In this document: positions 48,501-57,004 of the stretch, piece after piece | Layout: each line of letters starts with the position of its first letter | Numbering within the stretch: position 1 is the stretch's first letter | From: Pedobacter cryoconitis | Lineage (GTDB): Bacteria > Bacteroidota > Bacteroidia > Sphingobacteriales > Sphingobacteriaceae | Length of the DNA: 64,000 nt | Direction of reading: 5' to 3' | NCBI RefSeq assembly: GCF_001590605.1 | Contig: NZ_CP014504.1 | Coordinates: forward strand, 2,542,001 to 2,606,000 | Position numbers and translations under genes: made by a program | Notes under the pieces: generated by a model | Told to the model about the DNA's origin: nothing | Databases searched by the model: none | The model's input: only the letters and a program-made list of their open reading frames with translations

Positions 48501-50459
48501 CAGCAGAAACATGAGTTTCTGTGCATTCGAAACCTGATAAAATGCCTGGGTTGGTACAAGCTTGATCTCTTCGTTTGTTTGCGCTTGCTTTTTATCGTGA
48601 TTTTGTTGTGTATGCTGATTTTGTTGTTGATTCTGACCCTGTTGTTGATCCTGATTTTGCATCTGCAATTGTGAGATCACTGCTGCAAAACTGCTGATCG
48701 TTGGATTATTGAAAAAACTTGTAATCTCAAAGCGTATACCCAGTTTCTTGAAAACTTTTGAAACAATCACTAATCCATTGAGTGAATGTCCTCCTATTTC
48801 AAAAAAGTTATCATGCAGCCCAATTTTTTCTTTTTTTAGAACCTCTGCCCAGATTTCAAAGATGAATTGCTCTAATTCAGAGAACTGTTCAGCAACTGCC
48901 TCATTTGTAATAATTTGCTCAGGTATACCAGTTTGCTCAGTTAACAGTTGTGCTAATGCAACCCTGTCTATTTTCCCGTTTTGGTTATAAGGAAAGTTAT
49001 CCAGTGTAATAAATTGAGCTGGAATCATTGGCTGTGGCAAATAATCCTTCAAAAACAGCCGCAGTTCTTCCTTTATTAGCTGCTCATCAGAAATGATAAA
49101 AGCACTAAGCGCGGTTTTTGAATATTCAGTATAAAGCACTGCGCATTTTTTGACACCTTGATATTTCAATAGCGTGGATTCAATTTCGCTGATCTCTATC
49201 CGCAAGCCATTGATTTTTATCTGTGCATCAATTCTGCCATGATACTCCAGGTTACCCTCCTCATTGAGTTTCCCAAGATCGCCGGTCTTATACGCCTTCC
49301 CTCCTGCATAGTCAATAAATTTACCTGCATTCAATTCTTCTCCAAGATAACCAAGCGAGCAAAATTCAGTATGAATGATAATTTCCCCTATGGTGCCTGC
49401 TTCAACTGGCTGGCCTTTTTCATCAAATAACAACATTGTGGTGTCTGAAATAGCTTTACCTAAAGGAATAATACCTCCTTTAAGCAAATCCTGCGCTGTT
49501 AGCTGATGATGAAATTTGGCAAGTGTGGTTTCTGTTGGCCCGTACAGATTAATCAACAGCGTACTTTCAGGCAACTGCACTTTCCATTTGCTCACTCTTT
49601 CTGCGTACAGTGGTTCTCCTGCAAAAAAGATATGGCTGAGTTCTATTTTGTTTTTATGCTGGCCCAGTAATTCCAACTCATCGTGGATCTTCTCATAAAC
49701 AGAAGGAACGATATGTATCAGGTTAATTTTTTCTTCAATCAGCCACCTTAAGCGTTCTGAAAAATCGATGTTTTCCTGATTTGGTATAACCAGTATACCT
49801 CCGTTAAATAGCGGAACTAATATATCCCGTAAAGAAGGATCAAAAGTGGTTGGAGTCATTGCGCCAACTCTAATCTGATGGTTTAGCTGATAAGTATTGC
49901 TTTCCCAGATTATAAAATGGGCCAGACTTTTGTGATTGCCCAGAATTGCTTTTGGCACTCCTGTACTACCAGAAGTGAAAAATATATACACGGGGTCGTC
50001 CCCGTCAATTAATAATTCAGGAAGCAGTCTGGAAAAATTATACCAGGGAATAATATCAGCCTCTTCAGTTTGACGAACAGCTGAAGTACTGAATATAAGA
50101 GAATTAGGTATGATTTTTTCTCTGTTATTTTCAAGGATCAGTACTGGTTTAGCGATATCCAGTATTTGTTCAAGTCTTTTGGCTGGACCAGTGATTTGGA
50201 GTGGTAAAAATACGGCACCAGCTTTCATGATAGCCAGCATGGCAATCACATAATCAATGGAAAGGCTCATACCTACGCCAATCACCTCCTTTTTTTTTAT
50301 CCCTTTGCTGAGAAAAAAGTTCGCCAGCTGGTTAGATTTCTCATTCAGTTCTTTATAGGTGATGTGCTGGTTGAGGAAAGAAATTGCAAGCTGATCGCTT
50401 TCTTTTAGTTTAATTGTCCCCAGTATATCCGGACTTACCCAATTTAAAGTTGTATTCAT
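42504..50459 (-). CDS. NRPS, A-T-C-A(embedded PLP decarboxylase)-T-C
   Basis: A synthetase of about 2651 residues. I start at the ATG at 50459, 16 bp after the upstream stop codon. The frame remains open to 50549, but that would overlap the oxygenase gene by 74 bp. Order: A1 (about 10-495, FFTSGSTGVPKA, FDPSLRDILVPL), T1 (FFEIGGHSLNG, about 553), a Gln/Asn-rich linker (about 605-633), C1 (HHIISDG), A2 (YTTGSTGKPKG, FVDHLWELFGPL, YGSTEVTADAT), a full group II PLP decarboxylase inserted at about 1400-1930, the rest of A2 (IGKPIANVKVYILDD onward), T2 (FFAIGGHSLS, about 2153) and C2 (HHIISDLRS, Gly of the motif replaced by Leu). A2 specificity residues V-D-W-V-W-S-I-A-D-K match the beta-alanine pattern. 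The C-terminal C domain serves the next protein. Confidence 0.93.
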   Translation of the reverse strand: MNTTLNWVSPDILGTIKLKESDQLAISFLNQHITYKELNEKSNQLANFFLSKGIKKKEVIGVGMSLSIDYVIAMLAIMKAGAVFLPLQITGPAKRLEQILDIAKPVLILENNREKIIPNSLIFSTSAVRQTEEADIIPWYNFSRLLPELLIDGDDPVYIFFTSGSTGVPKAILGNHKSLAHFIIWESNTYQLNHQIRVGAMTPTTFDPSLRDILVPLFNGGILVIPNQENIDFSERLRWLIEEKINLIHIVPSVYEKIHDELELLGQHKNKIELSHIFFAGEPLYAERVSKWKVQLPESTLLINLYGPTETTLAKFHHQLTAQDLLKGGIIPLGKAISDTTMLLFDEKGQPVEAGTIGEIIIHTEFCSLGYLGEELNAGKFIDYAGGKAYKTGDLGKLNEEGNLEYHGRIDAQIKINGLRIEISEIESTLLKYQGVKKCAVLYTEYSKTALSAFIISDEQLIKEELRLFLKDYLPQPMIPAQFITLDNFPYNQNGKIDRVALAQLLTEQTGIPEQIITNEAVAEQFSELEQFIFEIWAEVLKKEKIGLHDNFFEIGGHSLNGLVIVSKVFKKLGIRFEITSFFNNPTISSFAAVISQLQMQNQDQQQGQNQQQNQHTQQNHDKKQAQTNEEIKLVPTQAFYQVSNAQKLMFLLNEITGNSSVYNIQGAYTIKGQLNYQILEESFKELISRHEALRTCFVKDDEGGFFQRILPVEAVDFKLGITQIHSAGAGHDFLQTAFSYAFDLTKDLLLRAGLIEKDGEYILYYCMHHIISDGWSLEVLISDLLHIYKGKLATPNNLLAPLKLQYKDYAAWDNQRNSELAAAEKYWLAQFSGNLPVLNFPLNFSRPAVQHYAGDSISIDIPQETVQGLRNSCKTQNATYFSGLLTVLYTLLYRYTGQKDIVLGSPVANRDNPELKNQIGLYVNTIAYRAAIKDDDSFNTLLHTIKNMVIEGNQHKNYPFEKLIENLDIARDLSLNPLFSVMVNFQTPQEIKSTADLPENLSIEKFDFPQIKSKFDFSFYFYDQQGHTKLMLIYNTGLFTREFMQDLLDNFLNLAKSLLVQPETNLSYIPYLSDKEKKKVLEVFNPTNSPKKAVQSLTRLFGQHVKHHSSNTAFINQDKTYSYGFVERLSNQFAHYLYQEYAVGKNDRLIVSLERNQWLPIAILGILKLNAVYIPVEPGAPKLFQERIIEEAGCKHVIDEVFLEKFIAVADHYAAEEPDAINYPAGESAAVNPKNDIITIIYTTGSTGKPKGVIIKNSNIVNRLEWMWSEYAFHPDEVCVLKTAISFVDHLWELFGPLLKGIPLVCLHNNDISDIPHLIGLLNKFKVTRIVLVPSLLKEILAYPEACRAQLSALTYWTSSGEDLPGILVQKFYEIFDSRKYKLLNIYGSTEVTADATCHDTSIDFKQNKTILALFNTDIDIPGLIENYDHADHIFAADQPDRILSGFKNIEFESVTSPEEYLKYLEQRLLPNIINISSNKYIGHMTGPLPNFSLSLSSLVNRLNQNLVKIETSLAATMIEIEVIKRFHQAVFNRSDAFYSGLSHKNEGIPGIFTNGGTLSNITALFYALNNCLAPHGSYQGYGNSGLIKGLLHYGYKDVVILGSRWCHYSVGKALKLFGLGKDSFREIIVDQGNEADIRKKVTQQILDLKAQNVLILSIIGVAGTTESGAVEPLNLLGELAKEQAIHYHVDAAFGGAYILSEKYSHLLDGINKADSVTLCAHKQLHVPVGSSFCLFADPGFVKNSENNTNYQARKNSYDLGKFTIEGTRNFNSLILHGLFSVFGKKGLAEVIDYNHELSRTFADLIHQNNAFELFESPKLNIVLYRYVPFSLRNKTVLTDQDLLLINDLNEQIQKTQFERGNSFVSYTLVRNYDRDSLQHVFFRTVFSNPNTTQKVLKEILQEQLDIAAELDHTLGINTEQQNYNSNFTVHTNTSIGKPIANVKVYILDDHLQLLPVGLEGIIYIGGENITDGYLGDEELTGDKFIENPFKPGEILFRTDDVGKWTVEGEIIYIGRRDFQYKVRGNRINTNSIEETIAQLSGIDQALVIFNDQKLTAFVSAATIPDLSVLRLMLKEILPAYMIPNEFVWIKDFPKLTNGKINRKALHAEIGTVLTENVARILPENDLEQQVYDLWKLIFNQKELSVRADFFAIGGHSLSLMKLIQYYHKAFHVQVKMQDLFLTTTIEGHAGLIRNLDKNPMAPIEKVAESDTYPVSDGQRRIWTLSQTADSSRAYHMSGAMTIHKALNTAKFNAAIREVIKRHESLRTNFIWTEKGEVRQIIRPDELLDFELEIINVADQTQEEIKDALIAFNNKPFKLADDLLLRIRLFQVATDHFIFSYCFHHIISDLRSMKIFARDLWNQYQYLNENLESTITPLKLQYKDYSAWLQKAKHRIQIPASVYYKELLSDFELLNLPADYQRPLLKTYTGNTYTYEIPAALCTLVRRKSLSYGVTPFTVLVAAINGLFYRYTQQEDILIGMVTEGRGHPDIDQQIGFFVNTLPLRTQLDPKKGFGHLCKEIQHLVLQNFNFQAYALDELIDELQVARDPSRSPLFDVVVTYENYEQELNFSEMEALNLEKKTAQFDITFGFVENKDFISSKIEFNTSLYAHSTIQRMATHLAEFLAAALAKEEDALYTLDYLTPEEKNYE
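44665..46240 (-). other. PanP-like PLP decarboxylase domain inside an A domain
   Basis: About 525 residues lie between core motifs A5 (YGSTEVTADAT, near 46300) and A6 (IGKPIAN, near 44650) of adenylation domain 2. The sister A domain in the 32787-40676 gene has only an 18-residue loop there. Group II decarboxylase features are complete. They include KYIGHMTGPLPNF, NQNLVKIETS, the GGTLSNITAL phosphate-binding segment, HVDAAFGGA with the cofactor Asp, and the PLP lysine in CAHKQLHVPVG (codon 45288-45290, about residue 1724). The GTTESGAVEPL and GTRNFNSLILHGL segments recall the aspartate 1-decarboxylase PanP family more than glutamate or aromatic decarboxylases. The inferred reaction is L-Asp to beta-alanine. 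Confidence 0.88.
48560..48670 (-). repeat. Gln/Asn-rich low-complexity linker
   Basis: Imperfect CAA/CAG/AAT-rich repeats encode a linker of about 35 residues with runs such as NQDQQQGQNQQQNQ, between T1 and C1 of the synthetase. It is typical of a flexible, length-variable interdomain linker. Confidence 0.7.
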
Positions 50460-50475
50460 AGGATGAATTATTTGC

Positions 50476-51423
50476 TTAAGCCATTGATAATAAGATTTCC
50501 CTTTTGCCGGAAAAAGGATTCCGGCCATGTAAAACAGACATATTGTCAAACAACATGATGTCTTCTTTTTCCCATGGAAGCGCGATTAAGTTTGCTCTTG
50601 AAACACTTCGTATGTGTTCAAAAATCGACTCAGGAATTTCACTTCCATCTTCATAAGTCACATATAATGGAAATTCGTCTTCTTCATAAAGATATTTCAT
50701 AGCTTCATAAACCTCAGGTGGATTATTGGATGGATGAAATTGATCTGCCTGGTTAAACCAGATCTTCCTGCCAGATTTAGGATGTTCCAGCACAGCTGGC
50801 CTCACCTGTTCTAATCTGAGTGAATTATTTTCTTTCCAGCTTATTTTTATCTCATTTTCTAAACAGAAAGCTTCAATAAATGCTTTATCATCAGACTCAA
50901 AAGTTTCCTGCCAGGATGCGCCAATTCCACTCCCACCATGAAGATTTCTAATGTATTTTATGTTTCTGTCAAAAAAATCACCCATAATAGCTGGATCAAG
51001 TTTCTCCAAAAGTGAGTAGCCATTCAAAGCAGTGGTCTCCCCTCCTTCTTCTGCCGGAGTAAGACAGAAAAAGAAGATTTTCTTAGGAAAATAATTCGAA
51101 TAAGACAATTCATTGTGCATAGAAATAAAGACCTCAGCAGGATATTCTGTAGAAGTATAAATCTTTGAAGACTTTTTAGTCCTGGGTGAATTTCCATCAA
51201 TATAATCGAGTGGTTTGATGTTAATCTCTGCTATGAATTTTTGGAAGTCAACATTTGTCTTCAGCCCGGTTTTTTTAAATCGGATTACACCATATTTGAC
51301 TAAGTACTGCTCAATTTCTTCTTCATGATGGTTAAACCATTCAATAAATTCTTCTGGACCAGCCCAGCTTTCCTCAATAATTCCGAAAAAATCTTCTTCT
51401 TTATTTATAATTTCCAAATTCAT
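50476..51423 (-). CDS. SyrP-like TauD/TfdA Fe(II)/2-oxoglutarate oxygenase
   Basis: A 315-residue oxygenase. The Fe(II) ligands are His103 and Glu105 in MHNELSY, a His-x-Glu pair in place of the commoner His-x-Asp, and His299 in MSVLHGRN. A following Arg in GKREIL should bind 2-oxoglutarate. MHNELS plus PAEEGGET and the LFDNMSVLHGR ending are the pattern of SyrP, which beta-hydroxylates carrier-bound aspartate in syringomycin synthesis. It lies 2 bp after one NRPS and 16 bp before the next, in one operon, so it probably hydroxylates an amino acid while it is bound to a T domain. The exact residue is unknown. A stop after ILLSMA gives the usual family C-terminus. Confidence 0.88.
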   Translation of the reverse strand: MNLEIINKEEDFFGIIEESWAGPEEFIEWFNHHEEEIEQYLVKYGVIRFKKTGLKTNVDFQKFIAEINIKPLDYIDGNSPRTKKSSKIYTSTEYPAEVFISMHNELSYSNYFPKKIFFFCLTPAEEGGETTALNGYSLLEKLDPAIMGDFFDRNIKYIRNLHGGSGIGASWQETFESDDKAFIEAFCLENEIKISWKENNSLRLEQVRPAVLEHPKSGRKIWFNQADQFHPSNNPPEVYEAMKYLYEEDEFPLYVTYEDGSEIPESIFEHIRSVSRANLIALPWEKEDIMLFDNMSVLHGRNPFSGKREILLSMA

Positions 51424-51425
51424 AG

Positions 51426-54400
51426 TTACACTCCTGTCTTTATGTTTTTTCCTAAATCACTATATTTAAAATTGAGGTCTTTAATCGTCATTGAGAGAAC
51501 ATTTTCAGCTTCCTCAAGCAAACTTTTTGTCAGATCAAGCAAACTTTCAATCTTAATGGCATTGTATTTTTGTGCATTAAAGGCACAACTGAAATAAAAT
51601 TTATCAGACTTATAAAGATCTATGGTCAGATCTGTTCTGAAACGTTTTTTATGTGGCGTTTGTAAAGGCGTAATGGTTAATTTCCCCTGGTTAAAACTAT
51701 CACTTTCAACATTGATAAACTCTTTGCTAATGACATTAAACGACAGCGTATTGATGTGCTTTGCTAATCCTGGAATTTCATCAATTAGCTTTTCAAAAGG
51801 ATAATCGAGTTGTTCTACAGCATCAAGGGCTTGTTTTTGCAATGAGCTGATAAACGCCAAAACATCTTCTTCATCACCGGTGCGGATCCTTAAAATCATA
51901 ATCTGATAAAATAACCCTATGATATTTTGAAGCTGTGCATTTTTCCTACCCAGATAAGGAAAATTACACAAGTAATCTTCCTGATTGAAAACAGCGCTAT
52001 AGGCCAGAGAGAATAAACCCAAAAACAAATAAGCCTCATCCAGTTGATTATCGAGACATATTTTCCTTAATTTATGGCTGCTGAATTCATCAATTTCGAA
52101 AAATTTCACAGCAGAGACATCATTTGCATCAGTTAATTTACGCTCATTTTGAGCAGGTAACTCTTTAAGCAACTCTTCCCAGTAATTCAGCTGTGAGGCA
52201 AAAACCCCTTTTTCTATTCCATCCCGCTGCCAGAAGGCAAAATGCTTGAACTGTATTTCTAAAGGTTCCGGCTGTACTGCCGATGCTAAGAATTGCCTGA
52301 ATTCATTATACAAAGTGTGTATTGACCAGGCGTCATAAGCAATATGATGCAATTTTATCCATATAAATGCCTGCTTTTTGGAAACCGCAATGATTTTTAT
52401 CCTTATAGGAGGGTCTTCAATGAGCTCAAAATAATTCCCAGTTTGTTCCTGATCATAATTTTGCACATCAAAGGCCTCCTCTTTGTTCCAGCTGATCAGC
52501 TCAAAAATTTTAGCTGTTGATTCGGCTGTAGTCAATACCTTTTGCATTGGCTCCCCTTCTTCAAAGGGAAAAACAGATCTGAGCAGGTGATGTCTATCAA
52601 TAATATGACGAAATGCAGCAAACAGTTCTTCTGTAACGTATTCTCCACGCAGTTCAAATGTATTTGCAGTGGAATAAGTTGCATTTCCGGGGTGCAGCTG
52701 GTTATTGATCCACATCCGGTTCTGAGCAAGTGTTAATGGGTAGTATATGGCCTCAACAGGTTTAATAATTGTTGTCCCGGCTGATTCCGCGCTGGAGTCC
52801 AGGAATTTCGCCAGGCTTGCTACACTGGAATTTTGATATAAATCCCTGATTGTAATCTTCTTCCCGAATTTCGCTGCAATTCTGGATAACAAGGTAATAG
52901 AAGTCAGGCTGTAACCTCCCAGTTCAAAAAAATCATCGTTCCTTCCGGCCTGCTCCAATTTGAGTACTTCTTTAAACAAGCCGATGACTTTTTCTTCTGT
53001 TGCTGTTGATGCCGGCACAAAATAAGTACTGGCTGCCTGATCTGTTAGCGCTGAATCCGTTGCCAGCAGCATCGCACGATCCACCTTTCCATTATGCGAA
53101 AGTGGAATGGAGGGTACGCATACAAATGAATTAGGAATCATAAAATCTGCAAGTGATTTTTTCAATTCCTCTTTAATCTCCCTGATATCCGCAGCTACTG
53201 CGCAAACCAGGTAAGCAATGATTTTCTTTTCTCCATATACTGTTTTTACCAGTACCACCGCTTGTTTAACCGTTCCTATTTTACAAAGACTGTTTTCTAT
53301 TTCAGTAGTATCAATAAAGCGGCCCCTAATCTTGACCATATCATCTTTCCTGCCCAGAAATTCAATATTACCATCAGGTAGCCAGCGGGCTGAATCTCCT
53401 GAATTGTACATGAGTTTACCCGCTTTAAATGGGTTAACTATGAACTTTTCTGCAGTGAGTTCCGGTTTATTATAGTAACCTGGTGCAAGCCCGTCACCAG
53501 CTACATATAAAGTTCCAACCACACCTACCGGCTGTGGAATCAAGGCCTCATTTAATATATATACTTGACTGTTATTTAAAGGCTTACCAATAGATATTGT
53601 ACCTTCAGGTAAACTATCTACCTGATAAAAAGTAGAAAAAGTGGTATTTTCAGTAGGTCCGTATCCATTGATAATCTTCAAATCCGGATACAACCCCTTC
53701 AATAGCCCGACATGTCTTGAGGATACAATATCGCCTCCGGATATAAATTGTTTCAAGCCTCTAAAAAGATCCGGGTCATTTTCAACAATATGCTGAAACC
53801 AGGAGGCAGTTAACCAAAGGGTATTCACCTGGTGTCTTTGCAGAATATCTTTAAAGATTACATAGTCTAATAATTCTTTTCTTTCAGCCAGGATAACCTG
53901 TCCGCCTTTTGCCAGAACCGTCCAGAATTCTGTATTCGTGGTATCAAAAGAGATGGATACTGTTGAAAGTAAGATTGTATGTTCATTAAGATCAAGACAG
54001 CCAGAATGTTCAATTAATCTGACTATGTTTTTATGCGTAAGCATCACTCCTTTAGGATTTCCGGTTGTTCCGGAAGTAAACATCACATGAAAAAGACAAT
54101 CTGCTGTAATGCTGACCAGCGGCATGTCTGTCCGGATCGTGTTTTGAACGGATAAAAACCTGGATAACAGCGCATCATCTACTACAATCTTACAATTCAC
54201 AGATTCCTTCAAATACTGTATTCTTTCTTCAGGATAAGTAATATCAATCGGTACATAAGCAGCTCCGGTTTTCAAAATACCAAGAAGTACAGGGATAATG
54301 AGGATTGATTTTTCCTGCACCACGCCTATAAGCTCTTCTTTTTCTATATTAAAATGATCCAGCAGAAAGTTTGCAAACTGATTTGAAACCGTATCAATTT

Positions 54401-56081
54401 CCTGATAAGTCAAAGACTGATCATGGAAAAAAACAGCTTTTTTACCGGGATTCAGCGTCACACTTTCCTGAAGAAGTTCAATCACATTTTTTTCTTTCGG
54501 ATAGCCGGTCTCCGTATCGTTAAAGGTTTCTATTAATTGTACCTTTTCTTCTTCAGTAAGATAATTCAGGTGATCGACTGTAACTTGATGGTCTTTAAAA
54601 ATTTCATCCAATAAATTCTCAAAGTGAGCGATTAATCTGTTGATGAATGCAGCTTCAAAAATATCTGAATTATAATCTACACTGATCATCAGCCCTTCTT
54701 TGGTTTCGAAAAATTCAAAGAGCAAGTCAAACTTACTGGATTTCCTTTCATGGGAGTTCCGCGGCTCTACAACTAAAGAAGAAAAAGTTTTCGTGGTTTC
54801 TTTTAAATAGGCATCTCCCTGAAAGACAACCATCACATCAAACAAGGGTGATCTTCCCGGATTTGCTTTCAGATTCAGCTCCGTAATCCAAAGATCTAAT
54901 GGATATAGATTATTGGAATAACCATCCAGAAATACCTTTTCTACTGTTCGCAGTGTTTGTTCTACGGTATGAGCTCCTTGAAACCTAGTTCTGAGCGCTA
55001 AGGTATTTTGGTATATGCCCACTTGATTTTCGAGTTCTTTTCTAAACCTTGTGGTTACCGGTGTCCCGATAATAATATCATTTTGATTGGTGTAACGGTA
55101 CAGTAATATGTTAATTCCAGTTAAAATAGCGGTAAAAACAGATACTCCCTGGTCGCTGGAGAATTTCTTTAGCCGATTGCTGAATTCTTTTGAATAAGCA
55201 TGACTTATATTTCTGCCGGAAAAAGATTTATAGATTGGTCTTTTATGTGATTCTGGTAATTCGAGTACCGGGATCTCTCCTGAAAACTGGCTTAACCAAT
55301 ATTGTCTTTGTTTTTGTAATTCAGGAGACTTGATGATACTGTTTTGCCAAACTGCAAAATCTTTATATTGGAAAGGTAATTCAACTATTGTGGTTGTTTT
55401 ATTCAATACCAGCCTGCTGTATACTTCCATAATTTCATGGAACAGAATCTGCGAGGACCAACCGTCAATAATGATATGGTGCATTAAAGCATACATGATA
55501 TGATGGTCATGTCCGGTTTTTACCACTGCTATTCTGAATAAAACGGAATCAAAGCTAAAAGGTATGTCAAAAGATGCACTAAACAATTGTTCAAATGTTT
55601 CTTCTGGATTTTCCTGGCTACTGAAATCATGGAATAGAACATCAAAATTAAATGCAGCAGCAGGAATAACGTGCTGTCTGACCTGTTCATAAGTATTCCC
55701 GCTAAAATTGGTCCTCAGTATCTCGTGTTTGTCTGCTACTTTTGCTATAGCTTGGTGAAGAAGCACTAAATCCAATGCTCCCCGCAGATCAAAAGCGATA
55801 TAAATCACATAAGCCTTATTTCCTTCATCTGTCTGGCTTAGCAACCAAATACGGCGTTGTTCAAATGAAAGCGTATAATTATCCTGTAAAGGAGCCAGTG
55901 GAATTGTATCGGTATCATTTTTACTAAACAAACGAATAATTTCACTTTTATGCTCCTTGAATTCACTGATCAGTTCTTTGGTCATTACCCCCTTTGGCGA
56001 ACTTATTTTTAAATCCCCGCTTTCTATAGTTACAGTGATCCCTTTACTTTGAATTTTTTTTATAAAATCGGTAATATTCAT
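51426..56081 (-). CDS. NRPS, TubC dock-C-A-T-C
   Basis: A 1551-residue synthetase. Residues 1-60 are a TubC-like docking domain (KKIQSKGITVTIESGDLKI). The C domain (about 67-500) has HHIIIDG. The A domain (about 520-1010) has MFTSGTTGNPKG, SFDTTNTEFW, LWLTASWF and GYGPTENTT. The T domain has the Ser in FFELGGYSLTS (about 1055). The final C domain (about 1115-1540) has HHIAYDAWS, in which the usual Gly after the catalytic Asp is Ala. That last C domain has no A domain in the same protein. It should condense onto the first A-T of the next NRPS, so the module boundary runs between two proteins. No substrate is assigned to the A domain. The SyrP-like gene follows 2 bp later. Confidence 0.92.
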   Translation of the reverse strand: MNITDFIKKIQSKGITVTIESGDLKISSPKGVMTKELISEFKEHKSEIIRLFSKNDTDTIPLAPLQDNYTLSFEQRRIWLLSQTDEGNKAYVIYIAFDLRGALDLVLLHQAIAKVADKHEILRTNFSGNTYEQVRQHVIPAAAFNFDVLFHDFSSQENPEETFEQLFSASFDIPFSFDSVLFRIAVVKTGHDHHIMYALMHHIIIDGWSSQILFHEIMEVYSRLVLNKTTTIVELPFQYKDFAVWQNSIIKSPELQKQRQYWLSQFSGEIPVLELPESHKRPIYKSFSGRNISHAYSKEFSNRLKKFSSDQGVSVFTAILTGINILLYRYTNQNDIIIGTPVTTRFRKELENQVGIYQNTLALRTRFQGAHTVEQTLRTVEKVFLDGYSNNLYPLDLWITELNLKANPGRSPLFDVMVVFQGDAYLKETTKTFSSLVVEPRNSHERKSSKFDLLFEFFETKEGLMISVDYNSDIFEAAFINRLIAHFENLLDEIFKDHQVTVDHLNYLTEEEKVQLIETFNDTETGYPKEKNVIELLQESVTLNPGKKAVFFHDQSLTYQEIDTVSNQFANFLLDHFNIEKEELIGVVQEKSILIIPVLLGILKTGAAYVPIDITYPEERIQYLKESVNCKIVVDDALLSRFLSVQNTIRTDMPLVSITADCLFHVMFTSGTTGNPKGVMLTHKNIVRLIEHSGCLDLNEHTILLSTVSISFDTTNTEFWTVLAKGGQVILAERKELLDYVIFKDILQRHQVNTLWLTASWFQHIVENDPDLFRGLKQFISGGDIVSSRHVGLLKGLYPDLKIINGYGPTENTTFSTFYQVDSLPEGTISIGKPLNNSQVYILNEALIPQPVGVVGTLYVAGDGLAPGYYNKPELTAEKFIVNPFKAGKLMYNSGDSARWLPDGNIEFLGRKDDMVKIRGRFIDTTEIENSLCKIGTVKQAVVLVKTVYGEKKIIAYLVCAVAADIREIKEELKKSLADFMIPNSFVCVPSIPLSHNGKVDRAMLLATDSALTDQAASTYFVPASTATEEKVIGLFKEVLKLEQAGRNDDFFELGGYSLTSITLLSRIAAKFGKKITIRDLYQNSSVASLAKFLDSSAESAGTTIIKPVEAIYYPLTLAQNRMWINNQLHPGNATYSTANTFELRGEYVTEELFAAFRHIIDRHHLLRSVFPFEEGEPMQKVLTTAESTAKIFELISWNKEEAFDVQNYDQEQTGNYFELIEDPPIRIKIIAVSKKQAFIWIKLHHIAYDAWSIHTLYNEFRQFLASAVQPEPLEIQFKHFAFWQRDGIEKGVFASQLNYWEELLKELPAQNERKLTDANDVSAVKFFEIDEFSSHKLRKICLDNQLDEAYLFLGLFSLAYSAVFNQEDYLCNFPYLGRKNAQLQNIIGLFYQIMILRIRTGDEEDVLAFISSLQKQALDAVEQLDYPFEKLIDEIPGLAKHINTLSFNVISKEFINVESDSFNQGKLTITPLQTPHKKRFRTDLTIDLYKSDKFYFSCAFNAQKYNAIKIESLLDLTKSLLEEAENVLSMTIKDLNFKYSDLGKNIKTGV

Positions 56082-56110
56082 TTGTAATATTTTATTTGAT
56101 TGAAAACCAA

Positions 56111-56968
56111 TTACGTCCAGTAAACCACCTTGTTTTCAGCAGCATATCCAATAAACCGACCTAGAGAAATTCGTTTATTCTCTTTTTGTTTAGAAACTGC
56201 ATGTATATAGTTTGCATTGATGAAATATAAATCGCCAGGATAAGTTTTCAGAGTCAGGTAATCTATTCCTTCTAATAATTCCAGCGCATACGGATATCCG
56301 GTATTTTCCAGTCCAAGGCTTACTTTCGACTCCATATCTGGTGCAATATTCCACAAAATCAATTCTGCACCGTTGGAATTCTCTACGCATAAATTCAGTG
56401 CAATGACTTGTTTGACATTGCAGATTTCATACTGATCTATTGCGGCGACAAGAAGTTGTGAAGAGTCTTCATGGGCCAATAATGAAAGTTCAGTATTGTT
56501 ATTCCATCTTCTTGCGGTCATCATATTACAGAATTTACCAGCATAAGAAGAAGGTCTGAAATCTATGTTCTTATGCGAATAATAAGTTTTAAAGGTATAC
56601 TCAAACATAAAGTCATTTCTCGCTTTATCATCCTTTACTACAGCAATCAGCCGGTTGATATCGGCGCTGCTGCGTTCACATTCTTCGAAATATTCGAGCG
56701 TCGTTTTTTTGAACTGTGTAGAACCAATCTGATGTACTTTTACAAATTCTTCTATTCTGTTCCCTCCTAAAGTTTCGTCAATGATCTCGCAGAAAGCATC
56801 TTTAATATAATTACAGTCCTCTTGATTATAGTAGTTCCTGACTACATAAACCGGGACATTATATGGTCCTTTTCCTGTAAGCATAGCATCGATGATTTCC
56901 ATATCAGGAGCATCACTTTCAATTATTTTGAAGCTGCCTTCCGGATAGGCATTACCATTTAACTTCAT
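56111..56968 (-). CDS. 2OG-Fe(II) oxygenase, tailoring
   Basis: A 285-residue protein with a double-stranded beta-helix pattern. Likely iron ligands are His166 and Asp168 in LLAHEDSS and His256 in ANYIHAVS, with a 2-oxoglutarate-binding Arg in NKRISLGRF. The presence of Asp at the middle ligand argues for hydroxylation rather than halogenation, since radical halogenases have Gly or Ala there. It resembles the broad 2OG-Fe(II) oxygenase superfamily acting on free or carrier-bound amino acids; I do not recognise a specific subfamily. It lies between the carbamoyltransferase (36 bp before it) and an NRPS (29 bp after it), so it belongs to the biosynthetic operon and probably hydroxylates a building block. 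That hydroxyl could be the site of carbamoylation. Confidence 0.75.
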   Translation of the reverse strand: MKLNGNAYPEGSFKIIESDAPDMEIIDAMLTGKGPYNVPVYVVRNYYNQEDCNYIKDAFCEIIDETLGGNRIEEFVKVHQIGSTQFKKTTLEYFEECERSSADINRLIAVVKDDKARNDFMFEYTFKTYYSHKNIDFRPSSYAGKFCNMMTARRWNNNTELSLLAHEDSSQLLVAAIDQYEICNVKQVIALNLCVENSNGAELILWNIAPDMESKVSLGLENTGYPYALELLEGIDYLTLKTYPGDLYFINANYIHAVSKQKENKRISLGRFIGYAAENKVVYWT

Positions 56969-57004
56969 AGTTGTAAAAATTAATAAAATACTAAAACATA
57001 CGGT

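Noticed and set aside
50460..50549. N-terminal extension of the decarboxylase-bearing NRPS
   Set aside because: The extra 30 codons overlap the end of the SyrP-like gene, and their translation does not resemble a docking domain. The ATG at 50459 directly precedes the A-domain start.
56111..56968. Fe(II)/2OG halogenase
   Set aside because: Halogenases lack the carboxylate ligand; here HED provides Asp168, so hydroxylation is more likely.
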